64,000 bases of DNA from Novosphingopyxis sp965218915. GTDB lineage: Bacteria; Pseudomonadota; Alphaproteobacteria; Sphingomonadales; Sphingomonadaceae. The position numbers were made by a program, and so were the translations under genes. Positions 53,489 through 62,455 of this stretch are shown here, piece by piece. The notes beneath the pieces are model-generated. The model made no database searches, was not told where the DNA came from, and worked only from the letters and a program-made list of their open reading frames with translations. The stretch lies in assembly GCF_965218915.1 (NCBI RefSeq), contig NZ_OZ244708.1, forward strand, positions 992,001 to 1,056,000, given 5' to 3'. Each line of letters opens with the position of its first letter. The stretch's first letter is position 1.

Positions 53489-54109
53489 TCAACATCTCAT
53501 CGATCCCAGAACGGCCGAGCGCAGTTCCTCGATGCCATAGTTTTTTTCCGAAGAGGTGAGGATCAGTCCCGGAAAGGCGGCGGGGTGCCCCCGCAGCGCC
53601 GCTTCCACTTCCGCCGCGACCTTGTCGCGCTCGGTCTGCTTCACCTTGTCGGTCTTGGTGAGGACGGTGCGATAGCTGACCGCCGCGCCATCGAGCATCG
53701 CCATCATGTCCACGTCCACCTTGCCGATCCCGCGCCGTGCATCGATCAGCAGGAACGTGCGCGCCAGCACCTGGCGGCCGCGCAGATAATCGTTGATCAG
53801 ATAGCGCCAGCGCAGGACCGTCTTCACCGGCGCCCTGGCGTAGCCGTATCCCGGCATGTCGACGATCCGGAAGCTCGGTGGCGCGCCGACGTCGAAGAAG
53901 TTCAGCTCCTGCGTGCGCCCCGGCGTCACCGACGTCCGCGCGATCGCCTTGCGTCCGAGCAGCGCGTTGATCAGCGAGCTCTTGCCGACATTCGAACGGC
54001 CGGCGAAGGCGATTTCCGGCGCTTCCGCGTCGGGCAGGAATTCCAGCTTCGGCGCGGATTTGAGGAAGGCGACCGGACCGGAAAAGATGGCGTTGTGATC
54101 GGCATTCAT
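53489..54109 (-). CDS. engB: Ribosome-biogenesis GTPase EngB (YihA/YsxC)
   Basis: An essential GTPase for 50S assembly. The 206-aa protein has G1 GRSNVGKSS at 37-45, G2 SVTPGRTQ, G3 DMPGYGYA and G4 LTKTD. ATG 54109 is the start; the open frame continues upstream through intergenic repeats. yidC, yidD, rnpA and rpmH lie upstream in the usual order. Confidence 0.96.
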   Translation of the reverse strand: MNADHNAIFSGPVAFLKSAPKLEFLPDAEAPEIAFAGRSNVGKSSLINALLGRKAIARTSVTPGRTQELNFFDVGAPPSFRIVDMPGYGYARAPVKTVLRWRYLINDYLRGRQVLARTFLLIDARRGIGKVDVDMMAMLDGAAVSYRTVLTKTDKVKQTERDKVAAEVEAALRGHPAAFPGLILTSSEKNYGIEELRSAVLGSMRC

Positions 54110-54462
54110 CGGATCGGCTCCTGATCGAGCGAATCGATTGCAGCGGGCAGCTGTGATTGGAAGTGCGCAAAGAACCGCATACGTCCCCCCCTTGTTCGGC
54201 CTTCCGCAAAGCGCGCATGAGCAGTCGTGAGAAGAAGCATGGCGGTCATCGGCCGATCTTAGGTGAGGATGGGGGGTGTAGGACAGCGAATTAAATCCTC
54301 CCCTCGCGAAGCTGAGGGGAGGGGGACCGCTCGGCAAAGCCGAGTGGTGGAGGGGGCGGCGGTGCAACCGCCGCTGGGTTCCATGAAGTGTTACTTCATG
54401 GGGGAAACCCCTCCACCCCCGACTTCGTCGGCGGTCCCCCTCCCCAGCAAGCTCGGGGAGGA
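54110..54462. other. Repeat-rich gap between yidC and engB
   Basis: About 350 bp without a gene. One copy of the catacgtccccccct motif is at 54178-54193. A long imperfect inverted repeat of family F follows (54295-54466), with arms around ctcggcaaagccgag and a central ggttccatgaagtg/cacttcat-like hairpin. It probably ends the yidC transcript or separates engB regulation. Confidence 0.5.
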
Positions 54463-54466
54463 TCAA
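54295..54466. repeat. Long dispersed inverted repeat (family F)
   Basis: Outer arms read ctcccctcgcgaagctga and gcaagctcggggagga, with inner hairpins around ccgctcggcaaagccgag and ccatgaagtgttacttcatgg. It abuts the 3' end of yidC. Confidence 0.7.
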
Positions 54467-56217
54467 GAGGAAGCCTTCTTCGCTTCGCGCTCCTTCATCT
54501 TCTCTTCTGCGTCGCGCTTCATCTGCTCCTTCAGTTCGGGATGGCGCGCGTAGAGCAAGCGCTGCTGGCCGATGGTGAACAGATTGCTGGCCACCCAATA
54601 GAGCTGCAGACCCGCGGCGAACGGCGCCATGAACACCATCATCACCCAGGGCATGAGCGAGAACAGCTGTTTCTGGATCGGGTCGGTCATCGGCTGCAGG
54701 CGGAACTGGAAGAACATGGTGATGCCGAGCAGGATCGGCAGCACGCCGATGTGCAGCATGCCGGGCGGATCGAACGGCAAGAGCCCGAACAGATTGACCG
54801 GGGTCAGCGGATCGGGCGCGCTCAGGTCCTTCAGCCACAACGCGAACGGCTGGTGGCGCATCTCGATCGACAGCATCAAGAGCTTGTACAGCGCGAAGAA
54901 AACCGGGATCTGCAGGAACATCGGCAGGCATCCGGCCAGCGGGTTGACCTTTTCCTCCTTGTACAGCTTCATCAGCTCCTGCTGCTGCCGGGTCTTGTCC
55001 TCCTTGTGCATCTCCTGGAGCTTCTTCATCTTCGGCTGAATGGCCTTCATCTGCGCCATCGACTTGAACTGTTTCTGCGCGATCGGGAACATCAGGCCGC
55101 GCACGATCAGCGTCAGGCAGATGATCGCCACGCCGAAATTGCCGAACAGATCGTAAAGCCAGGTGAGGACGTAGAGGAACGCCTTCTCGATCGGGCGGAA
55201 CCAGCCCCAGTCGATCGCGAGGTCGAACTTTTCGAAGCCCAGATCGCCGCGATAACGGTCGAGCACGTCGGTTTCCTTGGCGCCGACGAAGAAGTGGCTG
55301 CGCTGCGCGATCTGCCTGCCCGGCTGCAGCACGGTCGGGGTTTTCTGCAGCATCTCGTTCTGGAACACGTCACCCGACGCGCGGAAAGCGGCGTCGATCG
55401 GCGATTTTTGATCGGGGACCAGCGCGGTGAGCCAATATTTGTCGGTGAAGCCGAGCCAGCCGCCGGTGGTGGCGAATTTCGCGCCGTCCGCGCCCGCGTC
55501 CTGCACATCGTCGTAATCCCAGCCATAATCGGCCGAACCGTCGAACACGCCCATCGGTCCGACATGGATGGTCATCGTGCTTTTGTCTTCGGACGCGCCG
55601 CGGCGGCTGATCAGGCCGTAGGGGCGGATCGCGACCGGCGCGCCGCCCCGGTTGGCGACCTTCTGGTCGACGGTGATGAGATAATCCTCGTCGATCGCCA
55701 GCGCGAGCTGGAATATCTGTCCGGTGCCGTTCTGCCAGCTGAGCGTGACCGGCGTTTCGGGCGTCAGGCGCGGCCCGCTCGCCTGCCACACGGTCTTGTC
55801 GCCGGGCAGTTCGATGCCCTCGCCGAGCCAGCCGAAGCGCGCGAAATAGGCTTGGCTTGTGCCCGCCGGCGCGAGCAGGCGCACCTCTGGCGTGTCCCGG
55901 TCCAGCCCGACGCGGTAGTTCTTCAGCATCATGTCGTCGATGCGCGCGCCGGTCAGGCTGATCGATCCGTCGAGCTTGGGCGTATCGACGGCCACGCGCC
56001 CGCCATCGGCCAAGGCGGCGGCAAGGCTGCGCCGGCTCGCCGCGCTGCTCGGCACCACCACATCCGGATTGGCGGGCGGGGCAGTCTCCCCGCTCGACGC
56101 GACGCTGGACGAGGCGGCCTCGTTGTTCGGGAAGAACTGCCCGGTGAGATAGGGCCAGCCCAAAAGGATGATGCCGATCAGCAGAACGGCGATGATGATA
56201 TTGCGGCGATCTTCCAC
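54463..56217 (-). CDS. yidC: Membrane protein insertase YidC
   Basis: Inserts and folds inner-membrane proteins, alone or with SecYEG. The 584-aa protein starts with an N-terminal transmembrane helix (IIIAVLLIGIILLGWPYL), has a large periplasmic beta domain (about residues 60-350) and then the conserved five-helix core (AIICLTLIVRGLMFPIAQKQ, GCLPMFLQIPVFFALYKLL) with a basic C-tail. It belongs to the rpmH-rnpA-yidD-yidC cluster. Confidence 0.97.
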   Translation of the reverse strand: MEDRRNIIIAVLLIGIILLGWPYLTGQFFPNNEAASSSVASSGETAPPANPDVVVPSSAASRRSLAAALADGGRVAVDTPKLDGSISLTGARIDDMMLKNYRVGLDRDTPEVRLLAPAGTSQAYFARFGWLGEGIELPGDKTVWQASGPRLTPETPVTLSWQNGTGQIFQLALAIDEDYLITVDQKVANRGGAPVAIRPYGLISRRGASEDKSTMTIHVGPMGVFDGSADYGWDYDDVQDAGADGAKFATTGGWLGFTDKYWLTALVPDQKSPIDAAFRASGDVFQNEMLQKTPTVLQPGRQIAQRSHFFVGAKETDVLDRYRGDLGFEKFDLAIDWGWFRPIEKAFLYVLTWLYDLFGNFGVAIICLTLIVRGLMFPIAQKQFKSMAQMKAIQPKMKKLQEMHKEDKTRQQQELMKLYKEEKVNPLAGCLPMFLQIPVFFALYKLLMLSIEMRHQPFALWLKDLSAPDPLTPVNLFGLLPFDPPGMLHIGVLPILLGITMFFQFRLQPMTDPIQKQLFSLMPWVMMVFMAPFAAGLQLYWVASNLFTIGQQRLLYARHPELKEQMKRDAEEKMKEREAKKASS

Positions 56218-56260
56218 TGGGAAATCCGTTTTCGTCTAGTCGGGGGCGCGGCGGGCGCGC

Positions 56261-56473
56261 TCAAGGAACCGGGTCGTGGCCGTGGCCGCCCCAGGGTTGG
56301 CAGCGCAATAACCGCTTCGCGCTGAGCCAGCTACCCTTAATCGCGCCATGCCTCCGCAGCGCTTCGATCGCATAGCCGGAGCAGGTCGGCGTGTAGCGGC
56401 ACGTCGGCGGCAAGATGCGCGATGGCCCGAGCTGCCATCCGCGCGCGAGGAGGATGAGGAGGCGGGCGATCAT
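56261..56473 (-). CDS. yidD: Membrane protein insertion efficiency factor YidD
   Basis: A 70-aa protein with the three-cysteine haemolytic-domain pattern CRYTPTCSGYAIEALRRHG and LLRCQPWGGHGHDPVP. ATG 56473 (MIARLLILLARGWQ) gives the usual length; the frame to 56533 includes repeat sequence. It assists YidC-dependent insertion. Confidence 0.95.
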   Translation of the reverse strand: MIARLLILLARGWQLGPSRILPPTCRYTPTCSGYAIEALRRHGAIKGSWLSAKRLLRCQPWGGHGHDPVP

Positions 56474-56550
56474 GGGCTCACATCCTTGGGTTCTTTGGAA
56501 TTCCGGCAGGGCTTCAATTGCAGTTCGCACCATCGTTTCCTTTCCAGCCT

Positions 56551-56641
56551 CGTCATTGCGAGGAGCCGGAGGCGACGAAGCAATCCAGGGCGGTATAGCG
56601 CCGCAAACACCCTGGATTGCTTCGCTTCGCTCGCAATGACG
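56551..56641. repeat. Paired palindromic repeats (family C) between rnpA and yidD
   Basis: The arm cgtcattgcgaggagccgga is opposed by gcttcgctcgcaatgacg, with caatcca/tggattg inside. A single arm is at 43712. Confidence 0.82.
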
Positions 56642-56665
56642 AACAGGGATATCGAAACCGAGACA

Positions 56666-57052
56666 CTACCGAGATTGGTTTGGCGGTGCAGTGCGCACCG
56701 TCCGCGCCAGCGCCTTTTCCAGTTCGCCGCGCATCGCCGCGAAATCGCGCTCGATGCCGCCCGCGCGGCCGATCAGCACATGGTCGGCGCCGGGCTGACC
56801 GCCCTTCGGCAGCGCCGCGCGCGCCAGTTCGCGCAGACGCCGCTTCACGCGATTGCGCACGACCGCATTGCCGATCTTTCTGGTCACGGTGAAGCCGACG
56901 CGAATCGCCGGGTCGCCGTCGCGCCGGTCGTGCACCAGCAGCACGAATCCGGGCGCCGCATACCGGCGCCCGCGATTGGCGGCGAGAAAGGATGGGCGGT
57001 CCCGCATCCTGGTGAGAGGCAGGCGTGCGGGAGCGGTTTCGCGCTCCGCCAT
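56666..57052 (-). CDS. rnpA: Ribonuclease P protein component
   Basis: The protein subunit that helps RNase P RNA bind pre-tRNA. The 128-aa basic protein has the RNR motif region VRVGFTVTRKIGNAVVRNRVKRRLREL. The start is 8 bp downstream of the rpmH stop, as usual. The N-terminal 30 residues are slightly extended. Confidence 0.95.
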   Translation of the reverse strand: MAERETAPARLPLTRMRDRPSFLAANRGRRYAAPGFVLLVHDRRDGDPAIRVGFTVTRKIGNAVVRNRVKRRLRELARAALPKGGQPGADHVLIGRAGGIERDFAAMRGELEKALARTVRTAPPNQSR

Positions 57053-57060
57053 GCCGTGGT

Positions 57061-57195
57061 TCAGGCGGACAGTTTCTTGCGGCCGCGGGCCCGGCGTGCG
57101 CGCAGGATCTTGCGGCCGCTGGCGGTGGCGGAGCGCTTGCGGAAACCGTGGCGGCGCGCGCGCACGAGATTGCTCGGCTGAAAGGTGCGCTTCAT
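57061..57195 (-). CDS. rpmH: 50S ribosomal protein L34
   Basis: A 44-aa, very basic ribosomal protein, read as MKRTFQPSNLVRARRHGF, followed by RKRSATASGRKILRARRARG and ending RKKLSA. It is too short for default gene tracks but perfectly matches the family. It begins the rpmH-rnpA-yidD-yidC group. Confidence 0.97.
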   Translation of the reverse strand: MKRTFQPSNLVRARRHGFRKRSATASGRKILRARRARGRKKLSA

Positions 57196-57221
57196 GGAAT
57201 TTACGTCCTATTCGTCAAACC

Positions 57222-57248
57222 AAAAAGGGCCGCCGTCACCGGCGACCG
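57222..57248 (-). promoter_or_regulatory. Hairpin with T-run in the rpmH 5' leader
   Basis: On the minus strand GGTCGCC and GGCGGCC pair (one G-T) around GGTGAC and are followed by CTTTTT. The structure ends about 27 bp before the rpmH ATG, downstream of the candidate promoter. It could terminate BLUF transcription or attenuate rpmH. Confidence 0.5.
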
Positions 57249-57266
57249 CCTATTTCTATCGACCGT

Positions 57267-57294
57267 CCCATACAGACCGCGCGGCGAAAGTCAA
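57267..57294 (-). promoter_or_regulatory. Candidate rpmH promoter
   Basis: On the minus strand TTGACT (57294-57289) and TATGGG (57272-57267) have a 16-bp spacer. It lies about 72 bp upstream of the rpmH start. Confidence 0.5.
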
Positions 57295-57367
57295 TCGATG
57301 CGAGTTCGGGGCAGAGGGTCAATTTGGAAACAGGAAAGGGAGCGACGCGCGAATTCAAACTGACCCA

Positions 57368-57748
57368 TTACCGAGTTCGGTTTTCGCGTGGCAGGCACGG
57401 CTCGCCGGAGGGCGCGGCGCCGCATCGTTCGGCGAGTTCGCCGCATTCGGCATCGTGTTCGCAGACGATCGCCATCGCCCAATCGCCGAATTCGCGCTCC
57501 GGCAATTCGCGGCGCTGCAGGATCTCGATATCGCGGTGACGGCTGTCGCCGGAAATTCTCGCCATCATCGTCTCGACCACGCCTTTCGGCCCTTCGAGCA
57601 GCTGCTCGAACATCCCGTCCCGGTGGCGCAGCAACCCGGTGATGCCCAGCCTGGCGTTCCGGATCTCGGCAATGTCGCCGATACAGGCGAGGATAACGGG
57701 CGAGACTTCGACGTTGGCGCGGCTGCGATAGAGAAGTTGGTGAATCAT
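57368..57748 (-). CDS. BLUF-domain blue-light sensor
   Basis: A 126-aa protein made of a single BLUF domain, a flavin-binding blue-light receptor. Tyr7 (LLYRSR), Asn31 (RNARLGITGLL), Gln49 (MFEQLLEGP) and Trp90 (GDWAMA) correspond to the flavin hydrogen-bond network. A short C-terminal tail carries two or three cysteines but no output domain, so it must act through a partner. It stands alone between cysH and rpmH. Confidence 0.92.
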   Translation of the reverse strand: MIHQLLYRSRANVEVSPVILACIGDIAEIRNARLGITGLLRHRDGMFEQLLEGPKGVVETMMARISGDSRHRDIEILQRRELPEREFGDWAMAIVCEHDAECGELAERCGAAPSGEPCLPRENRTR

Positions 57749-57771
57749 GATGGTTGATACGGCCCTGCGTG

Positions 57772-57790
57772 ACGTCTGGACGACAGACGT
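57772..57790. promoter_or_regulatory. Perfect inverted repeat upstream of the BLUF gene
   Basis: ACGTCTG and CAGACGT, separated by GACGA, form a 19-bp perfect dyad 24-42 bp upstream of the BLUF start. It may be an operator or a leader hairpin. Confidence 0.4.
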
Positions 57791-57881
57791 TTGGGCTCGG
57801 TCCCCGTTCCTGCTTGATGCAGATTAACCCGGTCAACATCGAATCTGTTGCCCTTGGGTCACATAATATCAACGATTAATA

Positions 57882-58649
57882 TTAAAAAACCGCCTGATCC
57901 GGTTCGCCGCCGGGATTGTGGATGCCGCATTCGGTCTTGTCCCAACCCGCCCATCGGCCCGAACGCGGGTCCTCGCCCGGCTTCACCATCTTCGTGCACG
58001 GCGCGCAGCCGATCGAGGGATAGCCCGCGGCGACCAGCGGATGGCGGGGCAGGTCGTGGCGCTCGAAATAGGCATCGATGCGCGCCGCGTCCCAGTCGGC
58101 GAGCGGGTTGATCTTGAGCCGTCCCTCGGCATCGGTCCGGTCGATCTCGAAGCGCGGCAGGCCGCGCCGCGTGGCCGACTGGAAGCCCTTTCGCCCCGTG
58201 ATCGACCCGTCGAAGCGCGCCATCGCCCTGGCGAGCGGGCGGACCTTGCGGATATCGCAGCAGCCATCGGGATCGTAGGACCAGCGCAGGCCGGTTTCGT
58301 CCTTGGCCGCCAGTTCGGCGGGATCGGGGGTAAGGGTGATCAGGTTCAGCCCCAGCCGCTCGGTCAGCAAATCGCGATACGCCAGCGTTTCGGGAAAATG
58401 TTTTCCGGTCTCGAGAAACAGTATCGGGATCGCTCGATCGACCGACCCCACGAGATGCAGGAGCGCCGCGCTCTCCGCGCCGAACGAGGAGACGAGCGCA
58501 ATATCGCCCGCCAGCCCGTCCTTGATGACGCTTTCCAGCAGCTCGGACGTCTCGCGCCCGCGGAACATGTTGTTGAGCCGGATCGCGTCGCTTTCGGCGA
58601 AGCGCGGGGCGAGATCGATGCGGTCGCGGATGCGGACTTGCTCACCCAT
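57882..58649 (-). CDS. cysH: Adenylyl-sulfate (APS) reductase, CysH family
   Basis: Reduces activated sulfate to sulfite. The 255-aa protein has the PP-loop-like VSSFGAES, two cysteine pairs, Cys130-Cys131 (GCCDIRK) and Cys215/Cys218 (GCAPCT), that bind a [4Fe-4S] cluster, and catalytic Cys241 in ECGIH. The four cluster cysteines point to an APS-type rather than PAPS-type enzyme. ATG 58649 overlaps the DUF934 gene by 8 bp. Last gene of the sulfate-assimilation operon. Confidence 0.95.
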   Translation of the reverse strand: MGEQVRIRDRIDLAPRFAESDAIRLNNMFRGRETSELLESVIKDGLAGDIALVSSFGAESAALLHLVGSVDRAIPILFLETGKHFPETLAYRDLLTERLGLNLITLTPDPAELAAKDETGLRWSYDPDGCCDIRKVRPLARAMARFDGSITGRKGFQSATRRGLPRFEIDRTDAEGRLKINPLADWDAARIDAYFERHDLPRHPLVAAGYPSIGCAPCTKMVKPGEDPRSGRWAGWDKTECGIHNPGGEPDQAVF

Positions 58650-59091
58650 CGGCTGCTCCCGCCTCGCCATGGCGCAGCGTCCAGACCGGAACCGCATCGT
58701 CGGCGGCGGACTGATAGACGTGATCGTAAAAGCCGAGCGCGCGCTGGGCCGCCGCATCGTCGAGCGGCGCGTCAGGGGCAAAACTGTCGAAGCCGCAGCG
58801 GCGCATGTAGCGGATCTGGTCGACCAGCACGTCGCCGCTGGCGCGCAGTTCGCCTTCGTAACCTGCCTCGCGCAGGATGCGGGCCGCGGAATAACCGCGC
58901 CCGTCGGTAAAGGCGGGAAAGTGGACGATGACCAGGCGGAGCCGATCCAGGACGGGCAGCAATTCGCGCGCATCCTCGCCCGATTCCAGCAGCACCGTGG
59001 TCGCGTTGCTCTGCCCTCGGAACGCCTCGACAGAAACGGCGGGTTCGGCGCTGGTTTCGTCGTCGCGATAGCGGAGTTGAACGGCGCTCAT
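58642..59091 (-). CDS. DUF934 protein of the sulfite reductase operon
   Basis: A 149-aa protein of family DUF934, found beside cysI and cysH in many proteobacteria. Recognisable parts are LVIVHFPAFTDGRGYSAARIL and GELRASGDVLVDQIRYMRRCGFDSF. No catalytic motif; probably an accessory factor for the reductases. It overlaps cysH and follows cysI by about 150 bp. Confidence 0.92.
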   Translation of the reverse strand: MSAVQLRYRDDETSAEPAVSVEAFRGQSNATTVLLESGEDARELLPVLDRLRLVIVHFPAFTDGRGYSAARILREAGYEGELRASGDVLVDQIRYMRRCGFDSFAPDAPLDDAAAQRALGFYDHVYQSAADDAVPVWTLRHGEAGAADG

Positions 59092-59094
59092 GAG

Positions 59095-59233
59095 CCCCTC
59101 CCCATCAGGGGAGGGGTTGGGGTGCGGGCTATCCTATGAACCGCAGCAAAGGACGAGAGCCCCCACCCCGCTGCGACTAGGCGCGCCTTCGGCACACCAA
59201 GTCTCGCTGCCCCTCTCCTGAAGGGGAGGGGGG
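59095..59233. repeat. Dispersed inverted repeat (family F) between cysI and DUF934
   Basis: Arms gcccctccccatcaggggag and ctcctgaaggggagggg are separated by about 90 bp with smaller dyads. It occupies an intra-operon gap. Confidence 0.65.
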
Positions 59234-59244
59234 AAAAGGGAAAC

Positions 59245-60960
<1,716 letters not shown>

Positions 60961-60975
60961 TTCAAAACCTCGGTT

Positions 60976-61045
60976 TGTGCTCCTGCGCAGGCAGGAGCCC
61001 ATCAGGAGGCGTCACCTGATGGGCCCCGGCCTTCGCCGGGGAACA
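60976..61045. repeat. Paired palindromic repeats (family E) between DUF2849 and cysI
   Basis: Arms tgctcctgcgcaggcagg and ccggccttcgccggggaac, with ccatcagg/cctgatgg inside. It lies 15 bp upstream of the cysI start and could affect its translation. Confidence 0.8.
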
Positions 61046-61068
61046 AGAAAAGAGAGTTGTAAGATCCA

Positions 61069-61359
61069 TCAGCCCTTCTCGATCGGAATGCCGGTATCGA
61101 TCGCCAGGTCCCGCCGCACCGTCGGACCCGAGGCGCGGATGCGGTCCTTGATGTGGAGCGGCATAGGGCCATGCTCGGTCATTTCGGCCTCGACCGAATA
61201 GCTGGCGTTCACGCGCTGCGCGGCTTCCTCGCGCGCAAGCGCAGCGTCGGCCTCCTCTGCGGCGTCCACCGCGTCGGACAGATGGCGCGACCATTCGGTC
61301 TCGCCCGCCCACCAGATGACGTCGCCGGTCTTGAGATCGTTTCCGGTGAGCAGGATCAT
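61069..61359 (-). CDS. DUF2849-domain protein
   Basis: A 96-aa protein of family DUF2849, typically encoded between cobA/cysG and cysI. It begins MILLTGNDLKTGDVIWWAG and contains WSRHLSDAVDAAE. Function unknown, but context ties it to sulfite/nitrite reduction. It overlaps cobA by 4 bp (ATGA at 61356). Confidence 0.9.
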   Translation of the reverse strand: MILLTGNDLKTGDVIWWAGETEWSRHLSDAVDAAEEADAALAREEAAQRVNASYSVEAEMTEHGPMPLHIKDRIRASGPTVRRDLAIDTGIPIEKG

Positions 61360-62216
61360 AATATTTCGCTTCCAAAAACCACGAGTCCTGAGCTTGTCGA
61401 AGGGCGTTTCTCAGCCGAGAGCCGGGCTTCGACAGGCTCAGCCCTTACGGATTTGGGGAAAGGCATTGCGTTGAATTTATTCAGGGCATTCGACCGCTTC
61501 ACCACATCGCCCATTACGATAAGCGCCGGGCTCTTCACACCTTCGCGCGCTATCATGTCGCCGAGATCGGTGAGCAGCGTGCGAATCGCGCGAGACCCGC
61601 CGCGGGTCCCGTTTTCCAGCACCGCCACCGGCGTATCGGGCGAGAGGCCGTCGGCGATGAGCTTTTCGGTGATCGCGTGCGCCGTCGCCACGCCCATATA
61701 GATGACGAGCGTGCGGCCCTTGCCGGCGAGACCCGCCCAATTCTGGTCGGAGAGCCCCTTGCACTGGCCGGCGACGAAGCTGACCGCGCTGGCGTCCTCG
61801 CGGTGGGTGAGCGGGAGCAGCGCCTCGGCCGCGCAGCCGTTCGCCGCGCTGATGCCGGGGACGACCTCGACCGGAACGCCCGCGGCGCGCAATTGTTCGG
61901 CTTCCTCGCCGCCGCGCCCGAATACGAACGGATCGCCGCCCTTCAGCCGCACGACATCGTGACCTGTTCTGGCCTCGGCGATCAGCAGCGCGTTGATATC
62001 CTCCTGCGGCAGCGTGTGGCGCGCGCGCTGCTTGGCGACCGAGACCAGCCGTGCATCGGGGCGCGCCATCGCCATGATTGCGTCCGCGACGAGCCCGTCA
62101 TGCACGATCAGCTTCGCGGCGGAGATCAGCCGCGCGGCTTTCAGCGTCAACAACTCCGGGTCGCCGGGGCCGGCGCCGACGAGGTACACGGTGCCGCATG
62201 AGATAGTGTCGGTCAT
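61356..62216 (-). CDS. cobA: Uroporphyrinogen-III C-methyltransferase with repeat-derived tail
   Basis: SAM-dependent enzyme that makes precorrin-2, the precursor of siroheme needed by the sulfite reductase in the same operon. The 286-aa protein shows VYLVGAGPGDPELLTLKA, VRLKGGDPFVFGRGGEE, VVPGISAANGCAAE and LTHREDASAVSFVAG. The family fold ends around residue 250 (IVMGDVVKRSNALN). The remaining 35 or so residues, containing VRAEPVEARLSA and RPSTSSGL, come from an inserted family D repeat. The start is ATG 62216. No siroheme-synthase domain (oxidase/ferrochelatase) is attached. Confidence 0.94.
   Translation of the reverse strand: MTDTISCGTVYLVGAGPGDPELLTLKAARLISAAKLIVHDGLVADAIMAMARPDARLVSVAKQRARHTLPQEDINALLIAEARTGHDVVRLKGGDPFVFGRGGEEAEQLRAAGVPVEVVPGISAANGCAAEALLPLTHREDASAVSFVAGQCKGLSDQNWAGLAGKGRTLVIYMGVATAHAITEKLIADGLSPDTPVAVLENGTRGGSRAIRTLLTDLGDMIAREGVKSPALIVMGDVVKRSNALNKFNAMPFPKSVRAEPVEARLSAEKRPSTSSGLVVFGSEIL
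61384..61450. repeat. Family D palindromic repeat pair inside the 3' end of cobA
   Basis: Arms gtcctgagcttgtcgaaggg and gggcttcgacaggctcagcc lie head to head. The same family is intergenic at 51427. Here it encodes the C-terminal extension of CobA. Confidence 0.88.
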
Positions 62217-62455
62217 GGAAGCGAAAATGGGGGCGGGGGCCGGCGGACACAAATGACAAAGCGTTGAAGGCCACAAAGCCGATCTTTAGTGGCGCGGCAT
62301 TCAAAGAAACATCCTGCGTCGCCACTGCGAAGACAGCGTCCATCCCGTGTCACCGAGCGGCTCTTCTTCGCCCTCAATGCTAAGCGCGCAGACGAGAGAC
62401 GGGATCGGCTCCAGCCTTCGCGGGAGCGACGGATCGATGGAGCAGGATTAGAAGG
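62217..62455. other. Gap upstream of cobA, contains no clear gene
   Basis: About 240 bp between the divergent-looking ends of astD (stop at 62456) and cobA. It must hold the promoter of the sulfate-assimilation operon. A single gcctagccttcgcgggagcg-like repeat arm is present near 62415. No other feature seen. Confidence 0.4.

Noticed and set aside
54388..56325. A 645-codon plus-strand frame opposite yidC
   Set aside because: Antisense to yidC and rich in Gln/Arg/His/Leu without motif; shadow.
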